Shown here: positions 24,844-34,061 of the stretch, one piece after another
Layout: the number at the start of each line of letters is the position of its first letter
How positions within the stretch are numbered: the first letter of the stretch is position 1
Assembly: GCF_051388915.1 (NCBI RefSeq)
Contig: NZ_JBPKBH010000022.1
Coordinates: forward strand, 62,001 to 126,000
Direction: 5' to 3'
Length of the DNA: 64,000 nucleotides
Origin: Yinghuangia sp051388915
GTDB lineage: Bacteria > Actinomycetota > Actinomycetes > Streptomycetales > Streptomycetaceae
Notes under the pieces: model-generated
Database searches by the model: none
Told to the model about the DNA's origin: nothing
What the model saw: only the letters and a program-made list of their open reading frames with translations
Position numbers and translations under genes: made by a program

Positions 24844-25545
24844 ATGTCAGCACTCAAGTCAGTCAACGTCGGCAAGGCCACCGCGACGGAGCATTCCGAC
24901 GTCGGGGTGACCGGCATCGACAAGCGCCCCGTCGACGGTCCGGTGCGCCTCGACGTCCCGGTCGAGGGCAGCGGCGTCGCGGGCGACGCGGTCTGCGACC
25001 GGCGTCACCACGGCGGCCCCGACCAGGCGGTGTACGCGTTCGCGTGGGAGGACCTGGGCACGTGGGCCGACCGCATCGCGGCCGAGATCCGCCCGGGCGT
25101 GTTCGGCGAGAATCTGACGACGGTGGGTGTCGACGTGACCGGGGCGGTGATCGGGGAGCGCTGGCAGGTGGGCGGCGCGTTGCTGGAGGTGTCCGTCCCG
25201 CGTATTCCGTGCCGCACGTTCGCCGGGTTCCTGGGGGAGCGGGGCTGGATCAAGCGCTTCACGGAGGACGCCCGCCCGGGGGCGTACCTGCGCGTCATCG
25301 AGCCGGGCGAAGTGCGCGCGGGGGACACGGTCGAGATCGTGCACCGGCCGTCGCACGGCGTCGACATCGGGACGGTCTTCCGCGCGCTCACCACCGAGCC
25401 CGATCTGCTGCCGAAGCTGGTCGACCTGGCGGAACTGGCCGAGGAGGCACGCAACAAGGCCCGCAAGCGCACGGGTATGGCCGTGGGCATAGACATCTCC
25501 GCGGCGCCGGAGGCGGTTCCCGACCGCCTTCGGGACGCGGACTGA
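24844..25545 (+). CDS. MOSC-domain protein
   Basis: 233 aa, single MOSC domain (YiiM-like) without N-terminal extension. The conserved Cys lies in VSVPRIPCRTFAGFLG; other blocks are CDRRHHGGPDQAVYAFAWED and GVFGENLTTVGVDVT. MOSC domains carry sulfur or bind molybdopterin; YiiM-type proteins reduce N-hydroxylated compounds with Moco. The substrate here is unknown. GTG 24838 is also possible. The C-terminal helix NKARKRTGMAVG is basic. Confidence 0.85.
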   Translation: MSALKSVNVGKATATEHSDVGVTGIDKRPVDGPVRLDVPVEGSGVAGDAVCDRRHHGGPDQAVYAFAWEDLGTWADRIAAEIRPGVFGENLTTVGVDVTGAVIGERWQVGGALLEVSVPRIPCRTFAGFLGERGWIKRFTEDARPGAYLRVIEPGEVRAGDTVEIVHRPSHGVDIGTVFRALTTEPDLLPKLVDLAELAEEARNKARKRTGMAVGIDISAAPEAVPDRLRDAD

Positions 25546-25860
25546 CGCCGGCCACCACGTCGGCGCGCCCGACTACTGGCGCTTGGTGCCGACCCGGTGC
25601 CGACGCGGTGCCGACCCGGTGTTGGCGTGGTGCGGGCGTGGTGCCGGGACAAGCACGCCCGGCGGGCCGCCTTAGACTTGGCCGCAGCGTCGACCGCCTG
25701 TCCGGTGGCCGTCGTCACCACTGCCGTCGCGGTGATAGACGCGGTGGTAGCCGCAGACGTAGTCGCTGTTCGTGGCCGCTGTTTGTGGTCGCAATTGCTG
25801 TCGCAGTACGCCGAACCGCTCGGCATCCGAAAACCATCGGCGCACCCCAGGAGAGCCGCG
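25546..25860. other. 315-bp intergenic region with 11-bp minisatellite
   Basis: At 25586-25651 there are about six head-to-tail 11-bp units of the type GTGCCGACCCG, drifting to GTGTTGGCGTG. The rest holds short GT-rich repeats leading to the flavoenzyme gene. I see no gene; 11 bp is not a codon multiple. Confidence 0.65.
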
Positions 25861-27201
25861 TTGACCGAGACCAAGTCTGACGAGTCCACCGCGTCCCTTG
25901 CCGCCTCCCGCACCGGTTCGGGTGTCGCGGACTCCGCGCACGAGGCCGATGTCATCGTGGTCGGCGCCGGCCCGGCGGGATCGACGACGGCGTACCACCT
26001 GGCCAAGGCCGGACGCAGCGTACTGCTGCTGGAGAAGACGGCGTTCCCGCGCGAGAAGGTGTGCGGTGACGGGCTGACGCCGCGCGCGGTCAAGCAGCTG
26101 GTGTCGATGGGCGTCGACATCTCGCCCGAGGCGGGCTGGCTGCCCAACAAGGGGCTGCGCATCCTCGGCGGCGGCATGACGCTGACGCTCGACTGGCCGG
26201 ACCTCGCGTCGTTCCCGAACTACGGTCTGGTGCGCAAGCGGACCGACTTCGACGAGATCCTCGCCCGCCAGGCCGCGTCCGCGGGGGCGAAGGTCCATGA
26301 GCGTACGAATGTGACCGGCCCGGTGCTGGACGAGCGCACCGGCCGCGTAGTCGGCGTACGGGCCAAGGTCGGGGCGTCGAAGGAGGAGAAGATCTTCCGC
26401 GCACCGGTCGTCGTCGCTGCCGACGGCAACTCGACGCGGCTGTCGCTCGCGATGGGCCTGCACCGCCGCGAGGACCGCCCGATGGGCGTGGCGGTCCGCA
26501 CGTACTTCAAGTCCCCGCGCCACGAGGACGATTACCTGGAGTCGTGGCTGGAGCTGTGGGACAAGCGCGACGGCAAGAACGACCTGCTGCCGGGCTACGG
26601 CTGGATCTTCGGCATGGGCGACGGTACGTCGAACGTCGGGCTGGGGCTGCTCAACACCTCGGACTCCTTCAAGGACATCGACTACCGCGAGCTGCTGAAG
26701 GCCTGGGTCGCGGGCATGCCGGAGGAGTGGGGCTACACGGAGGAGAACCAGGAGGGCCCGATCCGGGGCGCGGCGCTGCCGATGGGCTTCAACCGCCAGC
26801 CGCACTACACGAAGGGGCTGCTGCTCGTCGGCGACGCGGGTGGGATGGTGAACCCGTTCAACGGCGAGGGCATCGCGTACGCGATGGAGTCGGGCGAGAT
26901 CGCGGCGCAGGTCATCGCCCAGGCACTCGCACGGACCACGCCCGAGGGCCGGGAGCGCGCGCTGCACGACTACCCGCGCATCCTGAAGCAGACGTACGGC
27001 GGCTACTACACGCTGGGCCGCCTGTTCGTGAAGCTGATCGGTGAGCCGAAGGTCATGAACTTCGCGACGAAGCACGGCCTTCCGCACCCGATGATGATGC
27101 GCTTCGTGCTGAAGATGCTCGCGAACCTGACGGACCCGCGCGGTGGGGACGCCATGGACCGGATCATCAACGGCATGGCCAAGATCGCCCCGGCCGCCTG
27201 A
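25861..27201 (+). CDS. Geranylgeranyl-reductase-family flavoenzyme, MenJ-like menaquinone reductase
   Basis: 446-aa FAD enzyme. FAD motifs are DVIVVGAGPAGSTTAYHLAK, EKTAFPREKVCGDGLTPRA, VVAADGNSTRLS and LLVGDAGGMVNPFNGEGIAY. In actinomycetes this family reduces one isoprene unit of menaquinone (MenJ) or other polyprenyl chains. The position at the end of a menaquinone block and, after an island, before nuo fits a menaquinone role. Start is TTG 25861, with AGGAG about 7 nt upstream. Confidence 0.82.
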   Translation: MTETKSDESTASLAASRTGSGVADSAHEADVIVVGAGPAGSTTAYHLAKAGRSVLLLEKTAFPREKVCGDGLTPRAVKQLVSMGVDISPEAGWLPNKGLRILGGGMTLTLDWPDLASFPNYGLVRKRTDFDEILARQAASAGAKVHERTNVTGPVLDERTGRVVGVRAKVGASKEEKIFRAPVVVAADGNSTRLSLAMGLHRREDRPMGVAVRTYFKSPRHEDDYLESWLELWDKRDGKNDLLPGYGWIFGMGDGTSNVGLGLLNTSDSFKDIDYRELLKAWVAGMPEEWGYTEENQEGPIRGAALPMGFNRQPHYTKGLLLVGDAGGMVNPFNGEGIAYAMESGEIAAQVIAQALARTTPEGRERALHDYPRILKQTYGGYYTLGRLFVKLIGEPKVMNFATKHGLPHPMMMRFVLKMLANLTDPRGGDAMDRIINGMAKIAPAA

Positions 27202-27211
27202 GACCGCATCC

Positions 27212-27247
27212 CCTTCGGGCGGCCCGCAAAACGAGGCCGCCCGAAGG
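27212..27247. terminator. Bidirectional terminator at the left end of the accessory island
   Basis: CCTTCGGGCGGC and GCCGCCCGAAGG pair perfectly (12 bp) around CCGCAAAACGAG, between the convergent flavoenzyme and DUF397 genes. Confidence 0.85.
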
Positions 27248-27250
27248 CGG

Positions 27251-27442
27251 TCACGCGCCGCGGTGCTTGAGAGCCGCGACGAATGACCCCCAGATGGCAG
27301 GGGCAACGGTGATGTGCCCCCGGCCGGGGAGCTTGCTGTCCCGAACACCGATGCCATGTGCCGGTGCGGCGACCTCGACGCACTCGCCTTCCTGGGCCGA
27401 GTGGGATGACTTGCGCCAACCGCCGTGAATGCCAGTCGTCAT
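27251..27442 (-). CDS. DUF397 protein (WhiJ-type partner)
   Basis: 63-aa DUF397 protein with the family signature GWRKSSHSAQEGECVEVA, then GVRDSKLPG and FVAALKHRG. The ATG at 27442 overlaps the stop of the upstream XRE gene in an ATGA, which indicates coupled translation. In Streptomyces, DUF397 proteins pair with DUF5753-type HTH regulators in WhiJ-like loci that affect development. Confidence 0.88.
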   Translation of the reverse strand: MTTGIHGGWRKSSHSAQEGECVEVAAPAHGIGVRDSKLPGRGHITVAPAIWGSFVAALKHRGA

Positions 27443-28284
27443 AGGTCCTTCAACCTCCCTGCGATGTGCTGCCGAGATGCTTCCTCGGACAGCGCGTTGG
27501 CGAACAGGTAGTCCAAGTGGCGTCGCGACCGGCGGATGTCGCGGCCGTCGTCCTTGACGAGCATGCCCCCGTGGTACTCGATGAAGAGCACCCCCAAGTC
27601 GTCGTTGTCCGGGAAGTCGAACAGCGTGATGCCGCCGATGAAGGCGCTGGCCGTCGAAGCCGAGGGCAGTACGCGAATACGGACGTTCGGTTGCGAGCCC
27701 ACCTCCAACAGGTGGCGCAACTGATCGGCGAGTCCTGCGCGGCCACCGATCTCGCAACGCAGAACGCTCTCGGCGATGACAGCCGTCAGCTTCACCGGAT
27801 CCTCGCGCGCCAGGACTCGCTGGCGCTTCATGCGCACTTCCAGCAAGGCATCCGCGCGGTCGGGGTCCGGGATCATCGGACCCGTGCTGAAGACGGCGGC
27901 CGCGTAGCTCTTGCACTGCAAGAGGCCGGGGACAAGGTTCGCGTTCGCGGTCCTGATCTCCGACGCCTGACCTTCGAGTTCGATCAACTCCTCGTAGGAG
28001 CTGCTGATGACGTCCGTGTAGCCCGACCACCAGCGAGGACCGCGCGTGTCCGTCAGCCACCCCTCCAGTCGGGTGGACGCGCCGGTGTCGGCGCCGTACA
28101 GGCGGCAGAGAACGTGTAAGTCGTGGCGCGAGACCGCAACCCGTGCGTTCTCGATGCGGCTGATCTTGGACTTGTCCCAGCCGCAGGCGTCCGCGGCATC
28201 CTCGCCTGACAGGTCGGCTTCAAGGCGCAGTCTGCGCATCTCGGATCCCAGCCTGCGCCGAGCGTAGTTGGGCGCGCCTGCCAT
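27439..28284 (-). CDS. XRE-family regulator with DUF5753 domain (WhiJ-like)
   Basis: 281 aa. N-terminal helix-turn-helix (SEMRRLRLEADLSGEDAADA, CGWDKSKISRIENARVAVS), then the DUF5753 domain (EGQASEIRTANANLVPGLLQ, GSQPNVRIRVLPSASTA, ITLFDFPDNDDLGVLFIEYH). Length is normal. GGGAGGG precedes the ATG. It is coupled to the DUF397 gene and divergent from an anti-sigma-like ATPase, the standard three-gene arrangement. Confidence 0.9.
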   Translation of the reverse strand: MAGAPNYARRRLGSEMRRLRLEADLSGEDAADACGWDKSKISRIENARVAVSRHDLHVLCRLYGADTGASTRLEGWLTDTRGPRWWSGYTDVISSSYEELIELEGQASEIRTANANLVPGLLQCKSYAAAVFSTGPMIPDPDRADALLEVRMKRQRVLAREDPVKLTAVIAESVLRCEIGGRAGLADQLRHLLEVGSQPNVRIRVLPSASTASAFIGGITLFDFPDNDDLGVLFIEYHGGMLVKDDGRDIRRSRRHLDYLFANALSEEASRQHIAGRLKDL

Positions 28285-28472
28285 GGCCCTCCCGTCGACG
28301 GAATGTCGGAGGCATGATTCCGCAACTTAGGTGTCCGGCAGGCTGATTCCCGGTTCCCACCACTCGAATTGATGAGTTTTCCTGTTTCAGGTGCCTGCAA
28401 AGTTGCACGCATGAGAGCCTACACACGCGTCATCACCCAAGGTGTCCGACTCACTACAGTTGGGAGCGCGGC

Positions 28473-28919
28473 ATGGCAGTCACGCAACTCCACGCCACGG
28501 CGGACGGCTTCGGCCATCACCTCGCGATGCCCGTCGCCGCCATCAACTGCCCTGTCGCTCCCGAACTCGTGCGTCATCTGCGCAACTTCGTGTACGACTG
28601 CACGCTCGGGCTCGCCGCTTCGGCCGACACGGCGGACACCGCGCGGCTCCTCACCAGCGAGCTCGTCTCCAACGCCGTCCGCCACACGCCGCCCGGGACA
28701 CCGCTCCGGCTCGAACTCCTCCGCGACGAGCCGTGCCGCCTCCTCCTCGTCACGGTCGAGGACGCCGACCGTGCCCTCCCCGCGCTGTCCGGAACCGCGC
28801 AGTGCCACAGGGCGGAGTCCGGTCGGGGATTGCCGCTCGTCACCCTCCTCGCCGAGGAGTCCGGCGTATCCGCGTTACCCGTCGGCAAGCGGGTGTGGTT
28901 CGCCCTCAAGCTCGGATGA
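28473..28919 (+). CDS. Anti-sigma-factor-like ATP-binding protein (HATPase_c)
   Basis: 148-aa GHKL ATPase of the RsbW/SpoIIAB type. N-box region LTSELVSNAVRHTPPGTPLR; the G1-like part is VTVEDADRALP and the G2-like part ESGRGLPLVTLLAEESG. Often found opposite WhiJ-type HTH/DUF397 pairs in Streptomyces. GGGAGCG lies before the ATG. The 188-bp divergent gap is comparatively A/T-rich and carries the promoters; a TACAGT box lies about 20 nt before the start. Confidence 0.85.
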   Translation: MAVTQLHATADGFGHHLAMPVAAINCPVAPELVRHLRNFVYDCTLGLAASADTADTARLLTSELVSNAVRHTPPGTPLRLELLRDEPCRLLLVTVEDADRALPALSGTAQCHRAESGRGLPLVTLLAEESGVSALPVGKRVWFALKLG

Positions 28920-28973
28920 TCTTCCGGCGCGTCGTTCAGCAACTCCGGCGACAAACGACCGCAAAATCAGCTC

Positions 28974-29375
28974 ATGACAGGTGAGCGGGACCTCCGGCGA
29001 CTACTCGGCACCATGGAACCCGAACTCCACCACGGCGTGTGGGTCTTCACCTCCGTCAAAGGCCCCGCCCCCGATAGCCTCGACATCGCCGTCACGGTCA
29101 GCGAGTCCGAGGGCACCACGCTCGTCCTCCCGCAGCAACAGGCCGACGCCGCGGGCTTCTCGTACGACTTCCGCGCCGCCTGGATCACCCTGCGCGTGCA
29201 CTCCGCCCTGGACGCCATCGGCCTCACCGCCGCCGTGGCCACCCACCTGGCCGACCACGGGCTGAGCTGCAACGTCGTGGCCGGCTTCTACCACGACCAC
29301 GTCTTCGTCCCCTACGCCGAAGCCGACGCGGCGCTCTCCGTCCTCAAAGCCCTGTCCGCCCAACACCGGACGTAG
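28974..29375 (+). CDS. ACT-domain protein (COG3602-like)
   Basis: 133-aa protein with two ACT-like halves: an N-terminal half containing GVWVFTSVKG and a C-terminal half containing WITLRVHSALDAIGLTAAVA and GLSCNVVAGFYHDHVFVPY. Likely a small amino-acid-binding protein; partner unknown. It follows the ATPase gene by 54 bp on the same strand. Confidence 0.72.
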   Translation: MTGERDLRRLLGTMEPELHHGVWVFTSVKGPAPDSLDIAVTVSESEGTTLVLPQQQADAAGFSYDFRAAWITLRVHSALDAIGLTAAVATHLADHGLSCNVVAGFYHDHVFVPYAEADAALSVLKALSAQHRT

Positions 29376-29404
29376 CGTGCTATGCGCAGCACACCTCGCA
29401 CGGG

Positions 29405-31420
29405 CTACCTCTCAAGGCCGTGTTCGAGCCCGTGTGCCCGCCCCGGTCCGCGACCGGACCCGCGCGCGATGTCCGGCACCGAAGGCGGCTGCGAGTTGTG
29501 GCCATGTCTCGTGGACTGTGACCGGCGGCCCGCCTGAGACTTGTAACCGTCGGACATTTGCCCGAGCACCCGAACGCTGTCCGACATGACGTTCTGAACG
29601 ACATTCGGCACGCGCGACGTCGCCAGCGCGGAGGGCAGCCTGTACAGGTAGTCCCGGCACAGCCGTTCTGCGTGCACCGTGTGCCAGTCCTGAAGTGGAA
29701 TCACCTCGCCGCCGTGCTTCACCATGCTCGGGAGCATGCTGAATATTTCGGCTGTGGCCCCCCGTTGGTCCTTGCCGTCCAACGCCCCCCGGATGCTCGC
29801 CCGGGCCCGGTCGGAGGCGGCCTTCATGTTCTCCAGGCCCGGTCCACCCCGGATCAACGTCTCGTCGCCGCCGATCAGGTACGGGGTCGGGTGCGCTGCC
29901 GAGGCCACCCGCAGCCCCGACTCGTTCAGAAAGTCGTGCAGCTTCATGCTGTTGAGCTGTGCTCCGAGGTTCCCGAGCAGGCCCGTGAGGTAGTCGCGGT
30001 ACGTCCGCTGCACGCCGTGCTTCCGGGGATCGAGGCCGAGGAGTTCGACGCGTTCGCGTACCGACGTCGCGAGTTCGTCGACGGTCTGCGGATCGTTGGA
30101 CAGCAGCCCGGGGCGGTAGGGCCCGTAGAGGTGGGGACCGTGCACGTGCGGCTGCCGACGTACCGTCATAGCGGCCGTGGGATGGGTCAGTTTCGCCCAC
30201 AGCACGCCGCGGCTCTGTTGCGTCGGGAGATTCCACTGCTGCGCGAGAACCTTGTTGCCCAGGTGGCCCGCCGCGAAGGCGTCCTGGAGGAAGTGTTCGG
30301 CGTACCCGGCGTTGATCCAGGCCAACCTGGTCACGTCCTCCTGGCGCTGCCCCTGGGCTCGGGAAGCCTCGTACGCGAAATTGAGGGCGACGTTCTGGTA
30401 GTGCTCCCAGCGGTACCACGCGTGCGGCGCGAAGTGCCCGATATTGCGGCAGAGCATCGGGGTCATGTGGTCGCTGGCGGGCGACGACGCCGAGGCGATC
30501 AGCCTGTTCAGATTCCTGAGCGTGAGCAGGCCGGACGGCGCAATCCGGCTGTAGACGCTGCCCGGAAACGGCACCTTCTCGACCGGGACGCCCGCGAGTT
30601 CGGACAGCCTGCGGTAGGACTCCTCGCGGATCGTCTGGAGCAAGCTGACCATCTGGTCCCTCGGGAACCGAAGGATCGCATCGGGGTTCGGCAAGTAATC
30701 GGCGAGGGAGTTGAGTTCGCCGTACGTCATCACCGTGCCGTTGGGGAGGCGGATCACCTTCAACCACGGCACGCGGCTCTCGACGTACTCGGCGGACAGG
30801 TCCTGCGGGGCGGCAGTCCACTCGCGCATGAGGTCGCGCTGCGCCAGCAACACCCGCCGCCGCCCTGCCTCGTCGAGTCCCGCCAAGTGGGCCATGTCGT
30901 CGATCGTCACGTCACCGATCAGCCGGTGTTCGTGCGATGAGTGGAGTTGCAGCACGGGGTTGCGGGCGTACGTGACCCCGAACTCGCCTGTGTCGCCCGG
31001 CGGATGGAGAAGCGTCGGGTCCCAGATGTGGCGTGCCCCGGCCAACACGGCGTCGGCGGCGCGGTCCGCCTCGCGTTCGTGGCGTCCACCGGACAGGCCG
31101 ACCGCCAAACGACCCGCGACGACGCCGGACGGCACCGGACCGCGACGCTGCTGCACCACGTGGGCGACCTCGTGCGCCAGCAGCCACAGGCCGCGTTCGT
31201 TGCGCGCGTCCGCGCTCGGCGACGCGAGGTAGACGGTCCGGCCCGTGGCGCAGCCGTCCGCACCGAGTCGGCGACACAGGCGGTCGGCAGCGCCACCGCG
31301 CACGATCACGACGTTGGACAAGTCATCGTCGAAGGACGCCTCGAAAAGCCTTCGCAGAGCGGGGTCCAGGGGATGCACTCCCATCGGCGGCACCGTACGC
31401 GCACTGCCGCCCCACCCCAT
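29405..31420 (-). CDS. DUF4157 (eCIS-core) protein with zinc phospholipase C-like second domain
   Basis: 671 aa. Residues about 14-130 are a DUF4157 domain: RLFEASFDDDLSNVVIVRG, then the zinc motif LLAHEVAHVVQQRRG (HExxH, His83-Glu84-His87) and EREADRAADAV. Residues about 300-470 carry NIGHFAPHAWYRWEHYQNVA and AGYAEHFLQDAFAAGHLGNK (His376, Asp380, His386), the His/Asp spacing of zinc-dependent phospholipase C / S1-P1-like folds. No signal peptide. DUF4157 often leads effectors or toxins of contractile injection systems, so this may be a lipase-type effector. Start ATG 31420 or 31384; neither has a good ribosome site. The Arg/Gly-rich tail is disordered. A TPR gene lies 93 bp upstream on the same strand. 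Confidence 0.72.
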   Translation of the reverse strand: MGWGGSARTVPPMGVHPLDPALRRLFEASFDDDLSNVVIVRGGAADRLCRRLGADGCATGRTVYLASPSADARNERGLWLLAHEVAHVVQQRRGPVPSGVVAGRLAVGLSGGRHEREADRAADAVLAGARHIWDPTLLHPPGDTGEFGVTYARNPVLQLHSSHEHRLIGDVTIDDMAHLAGLDEAGRRRVLLAQRDLMREWTAAPQDLSAEYVESRVPWLKVIRLPNGTVMTYGELNSLADYLPNPDAILRFPRDQMVSLLQTIREESYRRLSELAGVPVEKVPFPGSVYSRIAPSGLLTLRNLNRLIASASSPASDHMTPMLCRNIGHFAPHAWYRWEHYQNVALNFAYEASRAQGQRQEDVTRLAWINAGYAEHFLQDAFAAGHLGNKVLAQQWNLPTQQSRGVLWAKLTHPTAAMTVRRQPHVHGPHLYGPYRPGLLSNDPQTVDELATSVRERVELLGLDPRKHGVQRTYRDYLTGLLGNLGAQLNSMKLHDFLNESGLRVASAAHPTPYLIGGDETLIRGGPGLENMKAASDRARASIRGALDGKDQRGATAEIFSMLPSMVKHGGEVIPLQDWHTVHAERLCRDYLYRLPSALATSRVPNVVQNVMSDSVRVLGQMSDGYKSQAGRRSQSTRHGHNSQPPSVPDIARGSGRGPGRAHGLEHGLER

Positions 31421-31513
31421 ACGCTGCCGCCCGTCGTCGCTGCCGTTTCGTCGCTGCCGTTTCGTCGTGGCGCCCGGCCAACAGCCGGCGGCTCACGAGT
31501 CGTTCAACGTAGC

Positions 31514-32425
31514 TCAACGGCGACCCCGGGCCCGCATCGCCCGCTCGCGGGCGGCGCGTTCCGCGCGCGCGGCCTCCTCAGGCTCTCCCAATGCGCTGAG
31601 GATGGACGCGAGTACGGAGCACGTCGCGATGCTGACGGGATGCTCCGTCCCCAGCAGGTCGGCGGTGTCCATCAGCAGGTCTCGTGCCTCGTCCTCGGCA
31701 ACCTCGTGGTCCCCGCTCTCGTAGAGCTCGGTGACGTGCTGGTACCGCCGCTCCAAAGCCTGTTCGGGTCGGAAGCGGGTGACCTTCGGGAGGGGCGGAA
31801 CCGGCGGGACGTCCGGGCCGAGCCGCTGGTGCGGCGAAATGCCGCGCCGCAACGCTCGGTTCACCTCGATCGAACGGCGGCGGTCGGCTGGGTCGCGGCG
31901 GGCGCCGTACCGTAGGCGCAGCGCGTACCGGAGGTTGTTCATGTCGCCGGGCCAGAACCGGTGGCCGGGCGGGTACGCGGCGAGCGTCCCCTCGAAGATC
32001 TCGACGGCCCGGTCCAACAGCTCCGCATCGAGCGTCGGTTCCGCCTGGCGGAGCAGATGGATACCGACGCGGCCCCAATGCTCCGGCCCGATGAACTGGT
32101 GGTCGATCGTGACCCCTTGGCTGAGGGGTGGCCGCAACTCCTCGGGGACGGCCTCCGGTTCGTACGCACCCACGCGCGCGAACAGCAGCAATGCAGCCTC
32201 GAAGTCGTTTATCTCGTCGTTGCCTTCGAGGGCCTTGTAGCGACACCAGTGAAGCCAGGCAAGGGTGTTCAGAACGTCCAGAGAAGTCCCGCCGGTTGCC
32301 ATTCCCGCCTGCCAGAGATGGCCGGCGTCGGCGAGGGTTCCCCTTCCCAGGACCGCGTCCCGATCGCCGGACTCCCGATAGCGGTTCACGCGCGACACCA
32401 CGGATTCAAATGCCTGATCGAGCAC
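31514..32425 (-). CDS. TPR-like helical repeat protein
   Basis: 303-aa all-helical protein. The segments LDVLNTLAWLHWCRYKALEG, ELLDRAVEIFEGTLAAYPPG and the C-terminal RYQHVTELYESGDHEVAEDE, HPVSIATCSVLASILSALGE have TPR spacing. Start GTG 32425 is chosen for GGAGGAG 6 nt upstream; GTG 32449 is the alternative. It is upstream of the DUF4157 gene on the same strand and could be its adaptor or regulator; that link is inference. Confidence 0.6.
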   Translation of the reverse strand: MLDQAFESVVSRVNRYRESGDRDAVLGRGTLADAGHLWQAGMATGGTSLDVLNTLAWLHWCRYKALEGNDEINDFEAALLLFARVGAYEPEAVPEELRPPLSQGVTIDHQFIGPEHWGRVGIHLLRQAEPTLDAELLDRAVEIFEGTLAAYPPGHRFWPGDMNNLRYALRLRYGARRDPADRRRSIEVNRALRRGISPHQRLGPDVPPVPPLPKVTRFRPEQALERRYQHVTELYESGDHEVAEDEARDLLMDTADLLGTEHPVSIATCSVLASILSALGEPEEAARAERAARERAMRARGRR

Positions 32426-32569
32426 CGGAGACTCCTCCCCGTTGGTCACAGCTTCAGTCTCCAGCGTGCCCCACGGCGGCGCCTTCCATCCGCCGACGGC
32501 TTCACGACGGCGATCACGGGGGCGGCTCGCCGCTGACCGCGGACCGCCCCCGTCCATCCTCAAATCACG

Positions 32570-33577
32570 TCAGGCCGCGGTCTCGGTGGTGACCGCGGCC
32601 GCCGTCGGCAGGGCGCCCGACCCTGATCCCGCGGCCGGTCCCGCGGCCGGTCCTACGGCCAACTCCGCGACTCCCAAAACCCCCACAGCCGAAGGATCGT
32701 CCTCCTGTCGACTGTGGAAGTACGCGCGTACGCCCGGCTCCACGACCGCCAGCCCCGCTTCCGACCACCGCAGGACCCGCCCCGGTTCGTCGACGAAGTG
32801 GGCGTCGGGCCTCAGACCGGAGAGCAGTTCGTGCCTGTCGTTGTACTGGCGTTGCACACGGGGGCCATGCTCCAGCACCTCGATATCGGCGGCGACGGCA
32901 ACGGCTCCACCGTCCCCGAGCCAGGCCGCGGTACGGGCGACCCAGGCGTCCTGTTCGGCCAGCAGCTCAGGTGACCACCTGCGGGCAAGCGTGTTGCGGT
33001 GGTTGGCCAGCCAGGGGACGGAGGGCGTTGCGTACCGTACGTGGATCGCGCGCCCCAGGATCGAGTCTCCGCCGCCGACCACCGCGCGGTCGAACAGCCC
33101 CGGCCCGTCCGCGCCGAAGAGCGAACGATGCGCACCCCAGATGAGGCCCATCGCGCCGCGTTCCCCGAGGTGCAGTGCGCTCACCCTGCTCATCGACCAC
33201 ACTTCGGCGGTGCTTCGGTAGCGGGCAACTCCGAAGCCTTGTACGACCTTTGCCGTACCGAAGGCGGCGGTGACGGCGTCGGCCCAGTCGTGTCCCACGA
33301 TGATGTCGCTGTCCGACCACACCACGTGCGTGTAGTCGGCGGGAAGGCGGCGTACCGCCAGATTGATCAGCCGTTCCTTGTGCCAGAGGTAGGGGCACTC
33401 GGCGTCCCAGAACGCGACTTGCGCGTCTTGCGGATGGCTTCCGCCGGCCCCGGTGAGGTAGACGTCGGCCGCAAGTCCGGCCGCTTTGAACGCCGCGAGA
33501 GTGCGGGCCAGTTTCCACTCGTGGGAGACGTAGCCCGCGGGGTTGAAGTATGGGATGACGACAGCGAATTTGACCAT
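32570..33577 (-). CDS. GT-A glycosyltransferase-like protein
   Basis: 335 aa. N-terminal KFAVVIPYFNPAGYVSHEWK; the metal-binding DxD is within HVVWSDSDIIVGHDW (Asp89-Ser-Asp91), followed by a GAMGLIWGAHRSLF segment typical of family 2-like sugar transferases. C-terminal about 40 residues are Ala/Gly/Thr-rich with a GPAAGPAAG repeat. No membrane segment. Donor and acceptor unknown. No sugar-biosynthesis genes lie beside it. Confidence 0.72.
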   Translation of the reverse strand: MVKFAVVIPYFNPAGYVSHEWKLARTLAAFKAAGLAADVYLTGAGGSHPQDAQVAFWDAECPYLWHKERLINLAVRRLPADYTHVVWSDSDIIVGHDWADAVTAAFGTAKVVQGFGVARYRSTAEVWSMSRVSALHLGERGAMGLIWGAHRSLFGADGPGLFDRAVVGGGDSILGRAIHVRYATPSVPWLANHRNTLARRWSPELLAEQDAWVARTAAWLGDGGAVAVAADIEVLEHGPRVQRQYNDRHELLSGLRPDAHFVDEPGRVLRWSEAGLAVVEPGVRAYFHSRQEDDPSAVGVLGVAELAVGPAAGPAAGSGSGALPTAAAVTTETAA

Positions 33578-34061
33578 GCCGAAACCGCCCCGGATAACAG
33601 TGAGCCAACCGTGGATGCCGCGCACGCAGAAGATCGCCGAGAAGGCGAACGGAGGGCATAGACAGGCAACGTGACCTGCGAGGACTCCCGCAACCGGAGT
33701 CCCCGCGCCCCTCCATGATGACGTACGAACGCCCTTGTCCGTAAAGGGTTTGGGCGCTGGTTTGACCCCCGCTTTTGGCGGCCGGCGGAGCGTCGCCCAC
33801 CGGACGGTCGATGACGCGTGCGGAGGATCGGTTTTCAGCCAGAGGCGGTGGTATGACTGGCCGAATCAGGAGCCCTGCACACGCGGGAAGCAACCCACCG
33901 CGCCGATGTAGACCGACACGTACGCGTCGTCCGCGCATATACGCCATCTGGGCCATGCTCCCGCCCGCATCAGCGCGCACAGTGGATCTCGCCGCTTCCC
34001 CCGCCCGACGGATGTCGCCGTCCCCAGCCATGCGCGACGTCCGGGAATCCGAGGCTCCGCC
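33578..34061. other. 484-bp region without a clear gene
   Basis: It holds a perfect 7-bp hairpin, GGACTCC-CGCAACC-GGAGTCC (33682-33702), and CGCCC...GGGCG around 33730-33755. Open frames across it have no coding-like composition. Presumably includes the glycosyltransferase promoter (leftward) and the lipoprotein promoter (rightward). Confidence 0.4.
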
